A DNA stretch of 64,000 bases from Afipia sp. Root123D2 (GTDB lineage Bacteria; Pseudomonadota; Alphaproteobacteria; Rhizobiales; Xanthobacteraceae). The position numbers and the translations under genes were made by a program. Positions 8,102 through 16,714 of this stretch are shown here, piece after piece (position 1 is the first letter of the stretch; every line of letters starts with the position of its first letter). The DNA is taken from positions 435,476-499,475 of the forward strand of contig NZ_LMDP01000001.1 of the NCBI RefSeq assembly GCF_001425835.1. The letters run 5' to 3'. Below the pieces are notes generated by a model. That model saw only the letters and a program-made list of their open reading frames with translations. It was not told the DNA's origin and did not search any database.

Positions 8102-9399
8102 ACGGCGATGCCCTGTTCACGAGCGGCGGAGGTGGCATCGTCCCAGGCCTGTCCGACCTTGGTCCATGTCCGCCGCGCGATGATAAAGCCGCCGACGATC
8201 AGGACGGCGGAGGTGACCCAGATCAGCGGGCTCGCGGCATTGAAGCTGACGCCGAACGCGCGGATGTGCGGGTCGTCGCCGGGATTGACGGTGAAATGCA
8301 CGATGGTCTCGATCATGAGCGCGAGGCCGGCGACCATCGCCAAAGTCGGCACGAAGGCGATCGCGTACCACGGCAGCACCTTGCTGAGCGTGCCGTTGCG
8401 GATCAGCGGGCGGTGCATCATCAGCAGGCCGGTGATGCCGCCGGGCGCGAACATCACCACGGCGATGAAGAACAGGCCGAAGTAAAGCTGCCACACCGAG
8501 GTGACGTCGCTCAGCGCCAGCGACAGGAACGTCACGAAGATGGCGCCGACGATCGGGCCGATGAAGAACGCGACGCCGCCGATGTAGGTCGCGAACAGAA
8601 CCGTGCCGGACTGCACCGCGCCGAGATAGGCGGAGTTGGCGATCTCGAAATTGATCGCGGACAACGCGCCGGCAATTCCGGCGAAGAAGCCGGAGAAGCA
8701 GAACGCGATATAGCGGACGACGTGCGGATCGTAGCCGACGAACTCCACACGCTCTGGATTGTCGCGCACCGCATTACACATGCGGCCCCATGGCGTGCGC
8801 GTCAGCGCATACATCGCGATCATGCAGGCCAGCGTCCAGGCCGCGACCAGAAAGTAGATCTGGATTTGCGGGCCGAAGCTCCAGTCGAACACTCTCAGCA
8901 GCTTGGTGCGGTTGGCCGAAACGCCGCCTTCGCCGCCGAAGAACGTGCGCAGGATCAGCGCGGAGGAGGCGACCAGTTCGCCGACGCCGAGCGAGATCAT
9001 GGCGAACACGGTGCCGGAACGCCGGGTCGACACCCATCCGAGCAGGATTCCGAACGTAAGCCCGGTCAGGCCGCCGATCAGCGGCACCACCGGCAGCGGG
9101 ATCGGCCATTTGTTGGCGCCGATGATGTTGATGGCGTGAATGGCGAGAAAGCCGCCAAGGCCGTAATAGACCGCGTGTCCGAACGACAGCAGGCCGGTCT
9201 GGCCGAGCAGGATGTTGTAGGACAGCGCGAAGATGATCGAGATGCCGATCAGGCTGAATGTCGTCAGCGATCCGCCCGAGGTGAAAATCCTGGGCAGCAG
9301 CAGCAGCGCGACGGCGGTGAGAACCCACAGGCCATAGAACTTCGCCTGACCGGCGGCGGTCGGGCGCGGCGGGGCGACGGTTGCGACGGTATCGGTCAT
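8098..9399 (-). CDS. livM: liv-type ABC transporter permease, LivM family with C-terminal extension (system B)
   Basis: Inner-membrane permease of 433 residues. The start ATG at 9399 overlaps the livH stop (ATGA); an in-frame upstream codon exists but would run far into livH. The LivM motif LLGQTGLLSFGHAVYYGLGG (core GLLSFGHA) is present. The family usually ends near residue 340. Here about 95 further residues follow ITGLLMMHR, including two more hydrophobic segments (around WYAIAFVPTLAMVAGLALMI and ASPLIWVTSAVLIVGG). The function of this tail is unknown. Confidence 0.93.
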   Translation of the reverse strand: MTDTVATVAPPRPTAAGQAKFYGLWVLTAVALLLLPRIFTSGGSLTTFSLIGISIIFALSYNILLGQTGLLSFGHAVYYGLGGFLAIHAINIIGANKWPIPLPVVPLIGGLTGLTFGILLGWVSTRRSGTVFAMISLGVGELVASSALILRTFFGGEGGVSANRTKLLRVFDWSFGPQIQIYFLVAAWTLACMIAMYALTRTPWGRMCNAVRDNPERVEFVGYDPHVVRYIAFCFSGFFAGIAGALSAINFEIANSAYLGAVQSGTVLFATYIGGVAFFIGPIVGAIFVTFLSLALSDVTSVWQLYFGLFFIAVVMFAPGGITGLLMMHRPLIRNGTLSKVLPWYAIAFVPTLAMVAGLALMIETIVHFTVNPGDDPHIRAFGVSFNAASPLIWVTSAVLIVGGFIIARRTWTKVGQAWDDATSAAREQGIAV

Positions 9400-10343
9400 G
9401 TTTCGCGCGTTCCCATCAGGCCAAGGGGGCGGAAGATCAGGATCAGCACCAGCAGCACATAGGGCATGATGGGCGCGATTTGAGCGATCGTGACATTCCA
9501 GATGTCGGACAGCCACGTCTTGGCGAGATCAGGGCTCAGCGGTCCGAAGACCTCGGAGAGCGATCCGTTCATCGACACCGCGAAGGTTTGCAGCAGTCCG
9601 ATCAGCAGCGAGGCGATGAACGCGCCGGGCAGGGAGCCGAGCCCGCCGACCACAACGACCACGAACAGAATGGGGCCGAGCAGCCCGGCCATGTTCGATT
9701 GCGTCACCAGCGCCGGACCGGCGATGACGCCGGCGACGGCGGCGAGCGCGGTGCCGACGCCGAACACCATCATGAAGATGCGGCCGACATTGTGCCCGAG
9801 ATGGCCGACCATATGCGGATGCGTCAGCGCCGCCTGCACGATCAGGCCGATGCGCGTCTTTTTCAGCGCGACCAGAAGGCCGACGAAAATGGCGATCGAC
9901 ACCGCCAGCATGAACATCTTGTAAGCAGGATAATTGGTCGAGAAAATCCGGAAGGCAGGGAATTCGAGCACATCCGGCACACGGAAATCGAGCGGGCTCT
10001 TGCCCCAGATGATCTGCACGATTTCCTCGATCGCGAAGGCGAGACCGAAGGTGAACAGCAGTTCGGCGACATGGCCGTTGTTATGGACCCTGCGCAGGCC
10101 GTAGCGCTCGACGGCAGCGCCGATCAGTCCGGCAAGGATGGGAGCCACCAGCAGCGCGATCCAGAAGTTGAACCAGTGCGCCAGCTGAAATCCGAAGAAC
10201 GCGCCGAGCATGTAGAAGCTCGCATGCGCGAAGTTCAACACGCCCAGCATGCTGAAGATAACGGTGAGGCCGCTGGCCATCAGGAACAGCAGCATTCCGA
10301 ACAGAACGCCGTTGAGCGTGGATATAACGATTAATTCGAGCAC
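9396..10343 (-). CDS. livH: liv-type ABC transporter permease, LivH family (system B)
   Basis: Inner-membrane permease. The GTG at 10343 is chosen because it gives the family N-terminus LELIVISTLNGVLFGM (315 residues) and has GGGAG about 11 bases upstream. A TTG at 10373 would add ten residues but has no ribosome site. Motifs are VLNFAHASFYMLGAF near 45 and VVVVGGLGSLPGAF near 243. It lies downstream of the binding-protein gene, separated from it by a strong stem-loop. Confidence 0.9.
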   Translation of the reverse strand: MLELIVISTLNGVLFGMLLFLMASGLTVIFSMLGVLNFAHASFYMLGAFFGFQLAHWFNFWIALLVAPILAGLIGAAVERYGLRRVHNNGHVAELLFTFGLAFAIEEIVQIIWGKSPLDFRVPDVLEFPAFRIFSTNYPAYKMFMLAVSIAIFVGLLVALKKTRIGLIVQAALTHPHMVGHLGHNVGRIFMMVFGVGTALAAVAGVIAGPALVTQSNMAGLLGPILFVVVVVGGLGSLPGAFIASLLIGLLQTFAVSMNGSLSEVFGPLSPDLAKTWLSDIWNVTIAQIAPIMPYVLLVLILIFRPLGLMGTRET

Positions 10344-10378
10344 GGCGACCGCATCTCCCTGCAAGGCGATCAAGAGAG

Positions 10379-10414
10379 AACTGCGCCCGCCGGACGAGAC
10401 CGGCGGGCGCAGTT
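10379..10414 (-). terminator. Intercistronic stem-loop between binding protein and permease genes
   Basis: A perfect 15-bp stem (10379-10393 with 10400-10414) with a 6-base loop lies just past the stop of the system B binding-protein gene. The stem is strongly GC-rich and is followed on the minus strand by only a weak T-rich run (TTCTCTCTTG). In liv operons such structures commonly let the binding protein be made in excess over the membrane parts, through partial termination or mRNA protection. That role here is inferred. Confidence 0.75.
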
Positions 10415-10427
10415 ATGACGGGATCCG

Positions 10428-11660
10428 TTACGGACGGGTCATTTTGCAGGTGGTGGGCACGTTGGTCTGATCGGTGTCGATCTTGGCGACCACGTGCCAG
10501 CCCCAGCCGGTCTTTTCCTCATCGAACGGCTCGTCGGCCTTACGCTCGCCGAACGAGGCAATGTACATCGGCTGGAAGAACTGGTGATCGTCCTTCCGCA
10601 TATGGCCCTTGCCGCCGCTGAACACCTCGAACTCCATGCCTTCGAGCGCGGTCGCAACCTTGACCGGATCGAGCGACTTGGCCTTTTCGGCGGCTGCGGC
10701 GAACATCCGCATTTCATTCACGGCACGCGGATAGAAGAGGCCGAAGTTGTATTTATCACGCAGCGCCTTTTCGAAATCCCTCGATGCCTTGTGGTCGATA
10801 TTCGCGACGCCCTCGGCGATCTGGAAGACCTGATGGTTCAGGCCGGCCTGCTTGATCGCGGTCGGGCCGCCGGTGCCGCCGGCATAGTAGGTGTACCAGT
10901 TCACCTTGAGACCGGCGTCGGCCGATGCCTTCAGCAGCAGCGCGATGTCCTGACCCCAGTTGCCGGTGATGACGCTATCTGCGCCGGACGCCTTGATCTT
11001 GGCGATGTACGGCGCGAAATCGGTGATCTTCAGCAGGGGGTGCTTTTCATCGCCGACGATTTCGACGTCGGGGCGCTTTTCCTTCAGCATCGCGCGGGCC
11101 GCGGTGCGGACCGATTCACCGAACGAGTAGTCCTGATTGATCAGGTACACCTTCTTCACGGACGGCTGGGTTTTCATGTAGTTGGTGAGCGCCGCCATCT
11201 TGATGTCGGAGTTCGCGTCCCAGCGGAAGTGCCAGAAGCTGCACTTTTCATTGGTCAGGACCGGGTCGACCGCGGCGTAGTTGAAGTAGAGGACTTCCTT
11301 GCCGGGGTTGCGCTCGTTGTACTTGGTGACGAATTCGGACAGCGCGATGGCGACCGACGAACCGTTGCCCTGCGTGAGGTAGCGGATGCCGGCGTCGATG
11401 GCTTTCTGAGCCTGAACGATGCTTTCCTGAGGATTGGTCTTGTTGTCGAGCGGAACGATCTCGACCTTCTTGCCGAGAATACCGCCCTTGGCGTTCAATT
11501 CGTCGGCGAGGAATTGGTAGGTCTTGAAGCCGACTTCGCCGACGCTGGCGCCGCCGCCCGAGAGCGGATCGATATATCCGATCTTGACCGTGTCCTGGGC
11601 GAAGGCCGTACCGCCGAGCATCGGCAGCGCGAACGCCGCAGCCATCAATAGTTTACGCAT
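10428..11660 (-). CDS. liv-type ABC transporter substrate-binding protein (system B)
   Basis: Periplasmic binding protein of 410 residues. A Sec signal peptide (MRKLLMAAAFALPMLGG, cleavage after TAFA) is followed by QDTVKIGYIDPLSGGGASVG, the usual start of the type 1 periplasmic fold. The ATG at 11660 is chosen over a TTG one codon earlier, and AGGAGG lies 8 bases upstream. It is the first gene of system B. The order binding protein, H, M, G, F is standard. Two dyad sequences upstream mark a likely regulated promoter. The ligand is unknown. Confidence 0.94.
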   Translation of the reverse strand: MRKLLMAAAFALPMLGGTAFAQDTVKIGYIDPLSGGGASVGEVGFKTYQFLADELNAKGGILGKKVEIVPLDNKTNPQESIVQAQKAIDAGIRYLTQGNGSSVAIALSEFVTKYNERNPGKEVLYFNYAAVDPVLTNEKCSFWHFRWDANSDIKMAALTNYMKTQPSVKKVYLINQDYSFGESVRTAARAMLKEKRPDVEIVGDEKHPLLKITDFAPYIAKIKASGADSVITGNWGQDIALLLKASADAGLKVNWYTYYAGGTGGPTAIKQAGLNHQVFQIAEGVANIDHKASRDFEKALRDKYNFGLFYPRAVNEMRMFAAAAEKAKSLDPVKVATALEGMEFEVFSGGKGHMRKDDHQFFQPMYIASFGERKADEPFDEEKTGWGWHVVAKIDTDQTNVPTTCKMTRP

Positions 11661-11703
11661 CAATTTTCCTCCTTGGGGTTTTTGACGTGTTCTTAAGAGC
11701 GGC

Positions 11704-11719
11704 CGAGATCTTGATCTCG
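11704..11719. promoter_or_regulatory. Short perfect dyad in the system B leader
   Basis: CGAGATC-TT-GATCTCG, a 7-bp perfect inverted repeat with a 2-base centre, lies 44 bases upstream of the binding-protein start. It could be an operator half-site pair or a leader hairpin. No regulator can be named. Confidence 0.45.
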
Positions 11720-11783
11720 TGCCACGCTATCATCTTGTTGGCCGGATTGTGGTCCAAGCCTCCGCAGGCTGCAAGCCCAAGGT

Positions 11784-11813
11784 CAAATTAAGAACGCGGC
11801 CATCCTTAATTTG
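11784..11813. promoter_or_regulatory. Operator-like dyad upstream of liv system B
   Basis: CAAATTAAG at 11784-11792 and CTTAATTTG at 11805-11813 are perfect 9-bp inverted copies. Their centres are 21 bases apart, two helical turns, as expected for a dimeric regulator. It stands out as an AT-rich island in a GC-rich gap and lies 124 bases upstream of the binding-protein ATG. The protein that binds is not identified. Confidence 0.55.
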
Positions 11814-11998
11814 CTCGCGGCAAGAAAGGCATGTCAGCGATCGGTGCATTTTCGCACAGCGGAAGAACCATCGGCCTATGGTTTATGCAGTCCGGTACCG
11901 GGACGCGGTTTTTAGTGCAATCCGCGGCTACGCTCGGGTTTGTGATGCGGCCGATCCGTCCGCCGCTCGGTCGCAGCCTCGTCTTCTCCGGCACGGGG

Positions 11999-14455
11999 CT
12001 ATCCCGCCTTGCGTTTCGCGTCGGTCTTTTTCACCGGCTTTTTCTCGATCGCCTCGGTGCCGATGATTTGATCTTGCGCAAGCTGGGCGATCTCGTCCGC
12101 GGTCAGCCCCAGCACGTCGCGCAGGACGTCGTCATTGTGCTGGCCGAGCGTCGGCGCGAGATGCTCGATCTTGTAGGGCAACAGCGCGTCGCCTTCGCGA
12201 TACGCAGCCGACGGCTCCAGATGCGGCCCGATGAATGCCCGGTTGCACACCTGCCAGTGTCCGGTCGTCATCAAATGGGGATCGGCGGCGAGGTCCTGCG
12301 GCAGCCGGGCAATGCCCGCCGGGACGCCGAGCCCCTGCAGCGTCATCATTGCGATGTCGGGCCGCACGTCGGCAAGCCAGGTGCGGATCGCGACCTCGAT
12401 ACGGTCTTCCTCGTTGCGCCGTCCGTCCGCCGTCGCCAGCGCCGGGTCGGCAGCAAGATCGGGCCGCCGCATCGCCTTGCACAGCGCCTGCCATTCCTCG
12501 TCGCTGCGGACAGCGAGCGTGAGCCATTGGTCGTTGCCGAGACAAGGGAAGCAGCCGTGCGGCGTGTATTCGGGATGCCTGTTGCCGAGACGCGGGCCGG
12601 TGGTGCCAGTCGCGGACTGTTCGAGGATCGAGGGCGCAACCAGCGGTAACATGCACTGCACCTGCGACAGGTCGATGTGCTGGCCCTGTCCGGTATTTTT
12701 CTGATGCATGAAGCCGACCATCAGTGCGGCTGCGGCATTAAGTCCACCGACCGGATCGCCCAGCGCGGTGTGCAGCATGGTCGGCGGATCTTCCTCGCGC
12801 CCGGTAACCGATGGCAGGCCCGACGCCTGTTCCAGCGTCGAGCCGTAAGCGCGTACGCCGCTCCATGCGCCGGTCATGCCGAACGCCGGCATGGTGAGAA
12901 CGACAGCGCGCGGATTGAGCTTGAAGATCGCGTCGGTGCCGAGACCGAGGCGCGGCATTACGTCGGCGGCGTAGTTGTCGATCACGCCGTCAGCGCCGGC
13001 GATCAGTTGCTTGAGCAGCGACAATCCCTTTTCGGAGGTGAGGTCGAGGGTGATGCCGCGCTTGTTGCGGTTGTTGTACTGAAACCAGTGCGTCTTCTCG
13101 TAGGTCCGCTCTTCATGATAGGGCGGACGCGTGTCGGTGCCGCGAAACCAGTCGGGATACTGGCACGACTCGATCTTGATGACGTCGGCGCCGAGATCGG
13201 CCATCTGCCGCGTCGCGGTCGGCCCCGCCCAGCCCATCGTGAGATCGATGATGCGCAGCCCCTTGAGCGGCAGCGGATCGTTCGCCGTCGCGGCGCGTGT
13301 TGCGGTGCGCGTGTGCGCAGGAAAATCCTGCCTGTCATGCTCGCCGGCGCGCGGCGCACGGCCGTTCGGCAACGGGCGCGAGCGCGTCAGATGTTGCGGC
13401 ACCACCGGACCTTCGAACGAGGCGTCGCCGATATTCACAGTACCGAACGCACCACGGCTGCGATGCACCTCCTGTTCGAGAAGCTCCTTCATGTCCGGCA
13501 CGACGGCGAGCGGCAGCCGCAGTTCGATACCGCGCTGGAACCAGTCCATCGCGGTCTTGTGCAACAGAACGGGGCGGATGATCGCGCCGAGTTCGTCGGC
13601 GTGGAGAAAGCGGCCGATGGTCGCCGAATATTTCGGCTCCTTCGCCAGTTCCGGCAGTTCGATCAACTGGCAGAATGCAGCCCACTGCGCCGGCGTCACC
13701 ACGGTGATGCCAAGCCAGCCGTGTTTGGTGGGGAAGTTGCCGCTCGGATAGCCGCGGCCGAAGCGGTTGATGCCGGGGCGGGGGCGGCTGAAGCCGGACT
13801 CGAGCGCAAGGCCGATGTCGAATTCGCTGATCTGCAGCATCGCATCGAAATTATTGATCGCGAAGCGACGGGCGCCATGCGCATTGCCATAAAGGCCGGC
13901 GAGCGTCGGAATGAATGCGGTGATGCCGGCAATCGGGCCGGTCTGGCCGTCGCGCGGCAACACCGGCGGCCCTTCGACATGGCCGACCAGTTTCACCAGA
14001 CCGGCAAGGCTGCGGCACACCGATTCCGTCACCGCGTAGTCGCGGTAGGGGCCGTGCTCGCCGAACCATGAGATCGCGGTGATCGCGAGTCCCGGCATCG
14101 CTGCGCGCAATTTCGCGTGAGACAGTTCCGATGACTCGGCAACGGGCGGATGGCGGGCATCGAGCAGGACGTCCGCCGTTTCGAGCAGCGCCGTGATCCG
14201 CCGTGCACCTTCGGGCGTTTCAGGATCGGCGATGATGCTGGACTTGTTGGTGTTGAGCCACGCAAAATGCACGCTCTCACGTTCACCGCTGCCGGCATCG
14301 ACGCGCGGTTCGACGCGGCGGCCCGGATCGCCGCCGGTCGGTTCGATCTTGATGACCTCGGCGCCGAAATCCGCAAACAGCTTGCCGCAATATCCCAGCG
14401 TGTCCCCCGTTCCAAGTTCGACCACGCGAAATTTCGACAGGGGCAAATTGGGCAT
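11999..14455 (-). CDS. Tandem-domain CaiB/BaiF family CoA-transferase
   Basis: Class III CoA-transferase of 818 residues made of two CaiB-like halves (about 1-360 and 397-800). The ATG at 14455 (MPNLPLSKFRVVELG) fits the family start. The second half keeps the catalytic-aspartate motif ALGDPVGG (Asp567), the residue that forms the acyl/CoA intermediate in formyl-CoA transferase. The equivalent place in the first half reads TGPIAG, with Gly173 where Asp is expected, so only one half should be catalytic. The lysine-rich tail (KKPVKKTDAKRK) is unusual. It lies upstream of liv system B on the same strand, but a 338-base gap with operator-like dyads suggests a separate transcript. The substrate is unknown. 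Confidence 0.9.
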   Translation of the reverse strand: MPNLPLSKFRVVELGTGDTLGYCGKLFADFGAEVIKIEPTGGDPGRRVEPRVDAGSGERESVHFAWLNTNKSSIIADPETPEGARRITALLETADVLLDARHPPVAESSELSHAKLRAAMPGLAITAISWFGEHGPYRDYAVTESVCRSLAGLVKLVGHVEGPPVLPRDGQTGPIAGITAFIPTLAGLYGNAHGARRFAINNFDAMLQISEFDIGLALESGFSRPRPGINRFGRGYPSGNFPTKHGWLGITVVTPAQWAAFCQLIELPELAKEPKYSATIGRFLHADELGAIIRPVLLHKTAMDWFQRGIELRLPLAVVPDMKELLEQEVHRSRGAFGTVNIGDASFEGPVVPQHLTRSRPLPNGRAPRAGEHDRQDFPAHTRTATRAATANDPLPLKGLRIIDLTMGWAGPTATRQMADLGADVIKIESCQYPDWFRGTDTRPPYHEERTYEKTHWFQYNNRNKRGITLDLTSEKGLSLLKQLIAGADGVIDNYAADVMPRLGLGTDAIFKLNPRAVVLTMPAFGMTGAWSGVRAYGSTLEQASGLPSVTGREEDPPTMLHTALGDPVGGLNAAAALMVGFMHQKNTGQGQHIDLSQVQCMLPLVAPSILEQSATGTTGPRLGNRHPEYTPHGCFPCLGNDQWLTLAVRSDEEWQALCKAMRRPDLAADPALATADGRRNEEDRIEVAIRTWLADVRPDIAMMTLQGLGVPAGIARLPQDLAADPHLMTTGHWQVCNRAFIGPHLEPSAAYREGDALLPYKIEHLAPTLGQHNDDVLRDVLGLTADEIAQLAQDQIIGTEAIEKKPVKKTDAKRKAG

Positions 14456-14541
14456 GAGTTTCCATCCGCTTGTTGGCGCCGCAACACGTTTCGGTCGCGT
14501 TTCAGTTTTGTGGACGGATGTTAACGGCCGATTTGAGAACC

Positions 14542-15384
14542 TCAACCTGTCTTGTGACGGGGCGGGGCCTTGTTCAGCGCCACGGCCATCGCGCTGATCA
14601 AAGGTTTCATGAAGAAAGCATCGTTGGCAGGATAGATGTCGGTGCGCAGGCCATATGTCTTCAGTTCGCCGGAGACCACCGGGCCGACCGATGCAATCGG
14701 CGTACGCTCAAGGCCGGCGCGCAACTGCTCCTCGCGGCCATGTTTGATCGCGACCTCGACAAGGCGGCGGACCTGGCCCGAACTCGTCAACGCGATGGCG
14801 TCGATGTGTCCGGCAACCATTTCGTCGATGGCGGCGACGATATTGGTGTCGGCGGCTTCGGCGTCATACACATAAGGCAGCACCGGATCGACCTCGGCGC
14901 CGCATCCAGCGATGGCCGCGGTCAGTTTCGCATGATCCTTGTCGGGATAAAGCTGCAGCCCGACGCGATGACCCTTGATGTCCGAGCGGGACAGCAGCGC
15001 CGCCATGCCTTCCGAAGTCGGCGTTTCGGTGACCGCTTTCGGCTCGAGGCCGATCTCGCGCAGCGCCCGGCCGGGTTTCGGCCCGCGCGCAAACGTGCGC
15101 GATCGTCCGATGGCCGCGACGAACGCCTGCTCGACGTCGATTTTTCTCGCGACTTTCATCAGCCGCCGCAGGCCTTCGCCGGTCATCAGCACCAGATCGT
15201 CGAACGGCCGTTCGATGGCGCGACGAATCCAGGCTTCGACCGGCCCGGAGTCGGGCGCGTCATGAATGGTGAACATCGGGCATTGCATGGCGTCGGCGCC
15301 TTGTTCTTGCAGCAGCCGCGAGAACTGCGCTTCCTCGCGCGTCTCCAGAATGAGGATCCGGTAGCCGATCAGCCTGTCCGCCAT
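14542..15384 (-). CDS. Uroporphyrinogen-III synthase (HemD)-like protein
   Basis: 280 residues with the two-lobed HemD pattern: an N-terminal strand ILILETREEAQFSRLLQEQG, a linker (EGMAALLSRSDIKGHRVGLQLYP, core KGHRVGLQ), then IDAIALTSSGQVRRLVE and PIASVGPVVSGELKTYG near 230-250. HemD cyclises hydroxymethylbilane to uroporphyrinogen III. HemD sequences diverge strongly, and this copy lies next to a CoA-transferase and not to other haem genes, so it may be a HemD relative with another role. It is 86 bases upstream of the CoA-transferase on the same strand and divergent from purU. Confidence 0.75.
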   Translation of the reverse strand: MADRLIGYRILILETREEAQFSRLLQEQGADAMQCPMFTIHDAPDSGPVEAWIRRAIERPFDDLVLMTGEGLRRLMKVARKIDVEQAFVAAIGRSRTFARGPKPGRALREIGLEPKAVTETPTSEGMAALLSRSDIKGHRVGLQLYPDKDHAKLTAAIAGCGAEVDPVLPYVYDAEAADTNIVAAIDEMVAGHIDAIALTSSGQVRRLVEVAIKHGREEQLRAGLERTPIASVGPVVSGELKTYGLRTDIYPANDAFFMKPLISAMAVALNKAPPRHKTG

Positions 15385-15612
15385 GACTTTCCTTTGAAAC
15401 TCCGCCTTTAAACGTGCCGTCGTTGACCGGCAGCACGGCCGCCCCGGAATGACACATTATCATTTGGTCTCGTGACCCTATTGTGGTCCCAGGCGGGATT
15501 GGCGCAAGAGGGCGGCGGTGTTAGACGGAGGCGAATTCTCCCCCTGTCTGCGGCGGCGCCTTCGCGGCGCCGGTCCAACGACGCCTTCCAGAAGATTGCC
15601 AGAAGATTTGCC

Positions 15613-16476
15613 ATGTCACAGCAGCAGTTCGTCCTGACCTTGTCGTGCCCCGACCGGCCCGGCATCGTGTCGGCGGTGTCCACCTTCCTGTTCGCCAGCG
15701 GCCAGAACATTCTCGACGCCCAGCAATATGACGACATCGAAACCGGCAATTTCTTCATGCGGGTGATGTTCAATCCCACCGCCGGGACCTCGGATCTGGC
15801 GACCCTGCGCGGCGGCTTCGGCGCCATCGCCAAGCCGTTCGGGATGGAGTGGCAGATGCGGGACCGCTCCACCCATCATCGGGTCCTGCTGATGGTGTCG
15901 AAGTTCGACCATTGCCTCGCCGATATCCTGTATCGCTGGCACCATACCGAACTGCCGATGATCCCGACCGCGATCGTGTCCAACCATCCGCGCGAGACCT
16001 ATAACGGTATGGAATTCGGCGATATCCAGTTTCACTATCTGCCGGTGACGCGCGCCACCAAGGGCGAGCAGGAAGCCGCGATCTGGAAACTGATCGAAGA
16101 CACCCAGACAGACCTCGTCGTCCTGGCGCGCTACATGCAGGTTTTATCCGACGACCTTGCCGGCAAGCTGTCCGGCCGCTGCATCAACATCCACCATTCG
16201 TTCCTGCCGGGCTTCAAGGGCGCCAAGCCTTATCATCAGGCTCACGAGCGCGGCGTGAAGCTGATCGGCGCGACGGCCCATTATGTCACCGGCGATCTCG
16301 ACGAAGGCCCGATCATCGATCAGGACGTCGAGCGCATCAGCCATCGCGATTCCCCGGACAACCTCGTCCGCAAGGGCAGCGACATCGAGCGGCGGGTGCT
16401 GGCGCGCGCATTGCGCTACCACCTCGAGGACCGTGTGATCCTGAACGGCCGCAAAACGGTGGTCTTCACCGACTGA
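15613..16476 (+). CDS. purU: Formyltetrahydrofolate deformylase
   Basis: 287-residue enzyme that hydrolyses 10-formyl-THF to formate and THF, balancing one-carbon pools. Residues 1-85 are an ACT domain ([18 protein letters not shown], core CPDRPGIV) and residues 88-287 a formyltransferase-like domain. The catalytic motifs are [20 protein letters not shown] (core HHSFLP) and [18 protein letters not shown] (core HYVTxDLDxGPII), with the conserved Asn/His/Asp. The ATG at 15613 is chosen because [17 protein letters not shown] is the family start. Confidence 0.96.
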   Translation: MSQQQFVLTLSCPDRPGIVSAVSTFLFASGQNILDAQQYDDIETGNFFMRVMFNPTAGTSDLATLRGGFGAIAKPFGMEWQMRDRSTHHRVLLMVSKFDHCLADILYRWHHTELPMIPTAIVSNHPRETYNGMEFGDIQFHYLPVTRATKGEQEAAIWKLIEDTQTDLVVLARYMQVLSDDLAGKLSGRCINIHHSFLPGFKGAKPYHQAHERGVKLIGATAHYVTGDLDEGPIIDQDVERISHRDSPDNLVRKGSDIERRVLARALRYHLEDRVILNGRKTVVFTD

Positions 16477-16714
16477 GGCGGCCCACGCGTTGCCGGGCCT
16501 TCGTTGCGCCGCACTCTTGACGGCATCCTTGGCGGTCGTCGTTCAATCGTCGCATTGGCCAGCCGGGGCCGGCGGCTTACAGATGGCTGGCGTCCAGCAT
16601 CGACATGGCGTCGCGCGCTATTGCGCCTTTGCGCCGCCACGTGCATTTCAGCTAGGATAACCGCAATGGCCGGAGACGCGGCCTTGGCACAATGACATGC
16701 GAGGGAGATGGTTC

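Noticed and set aside
16685-16700. Possible sigma-54 promoter (TGGCAC...TGC) before the system C binding protein
   Set aside because: The GG to GC spacing is 11 and not 10 bases, and the site would overlap the ribosome site and start region.
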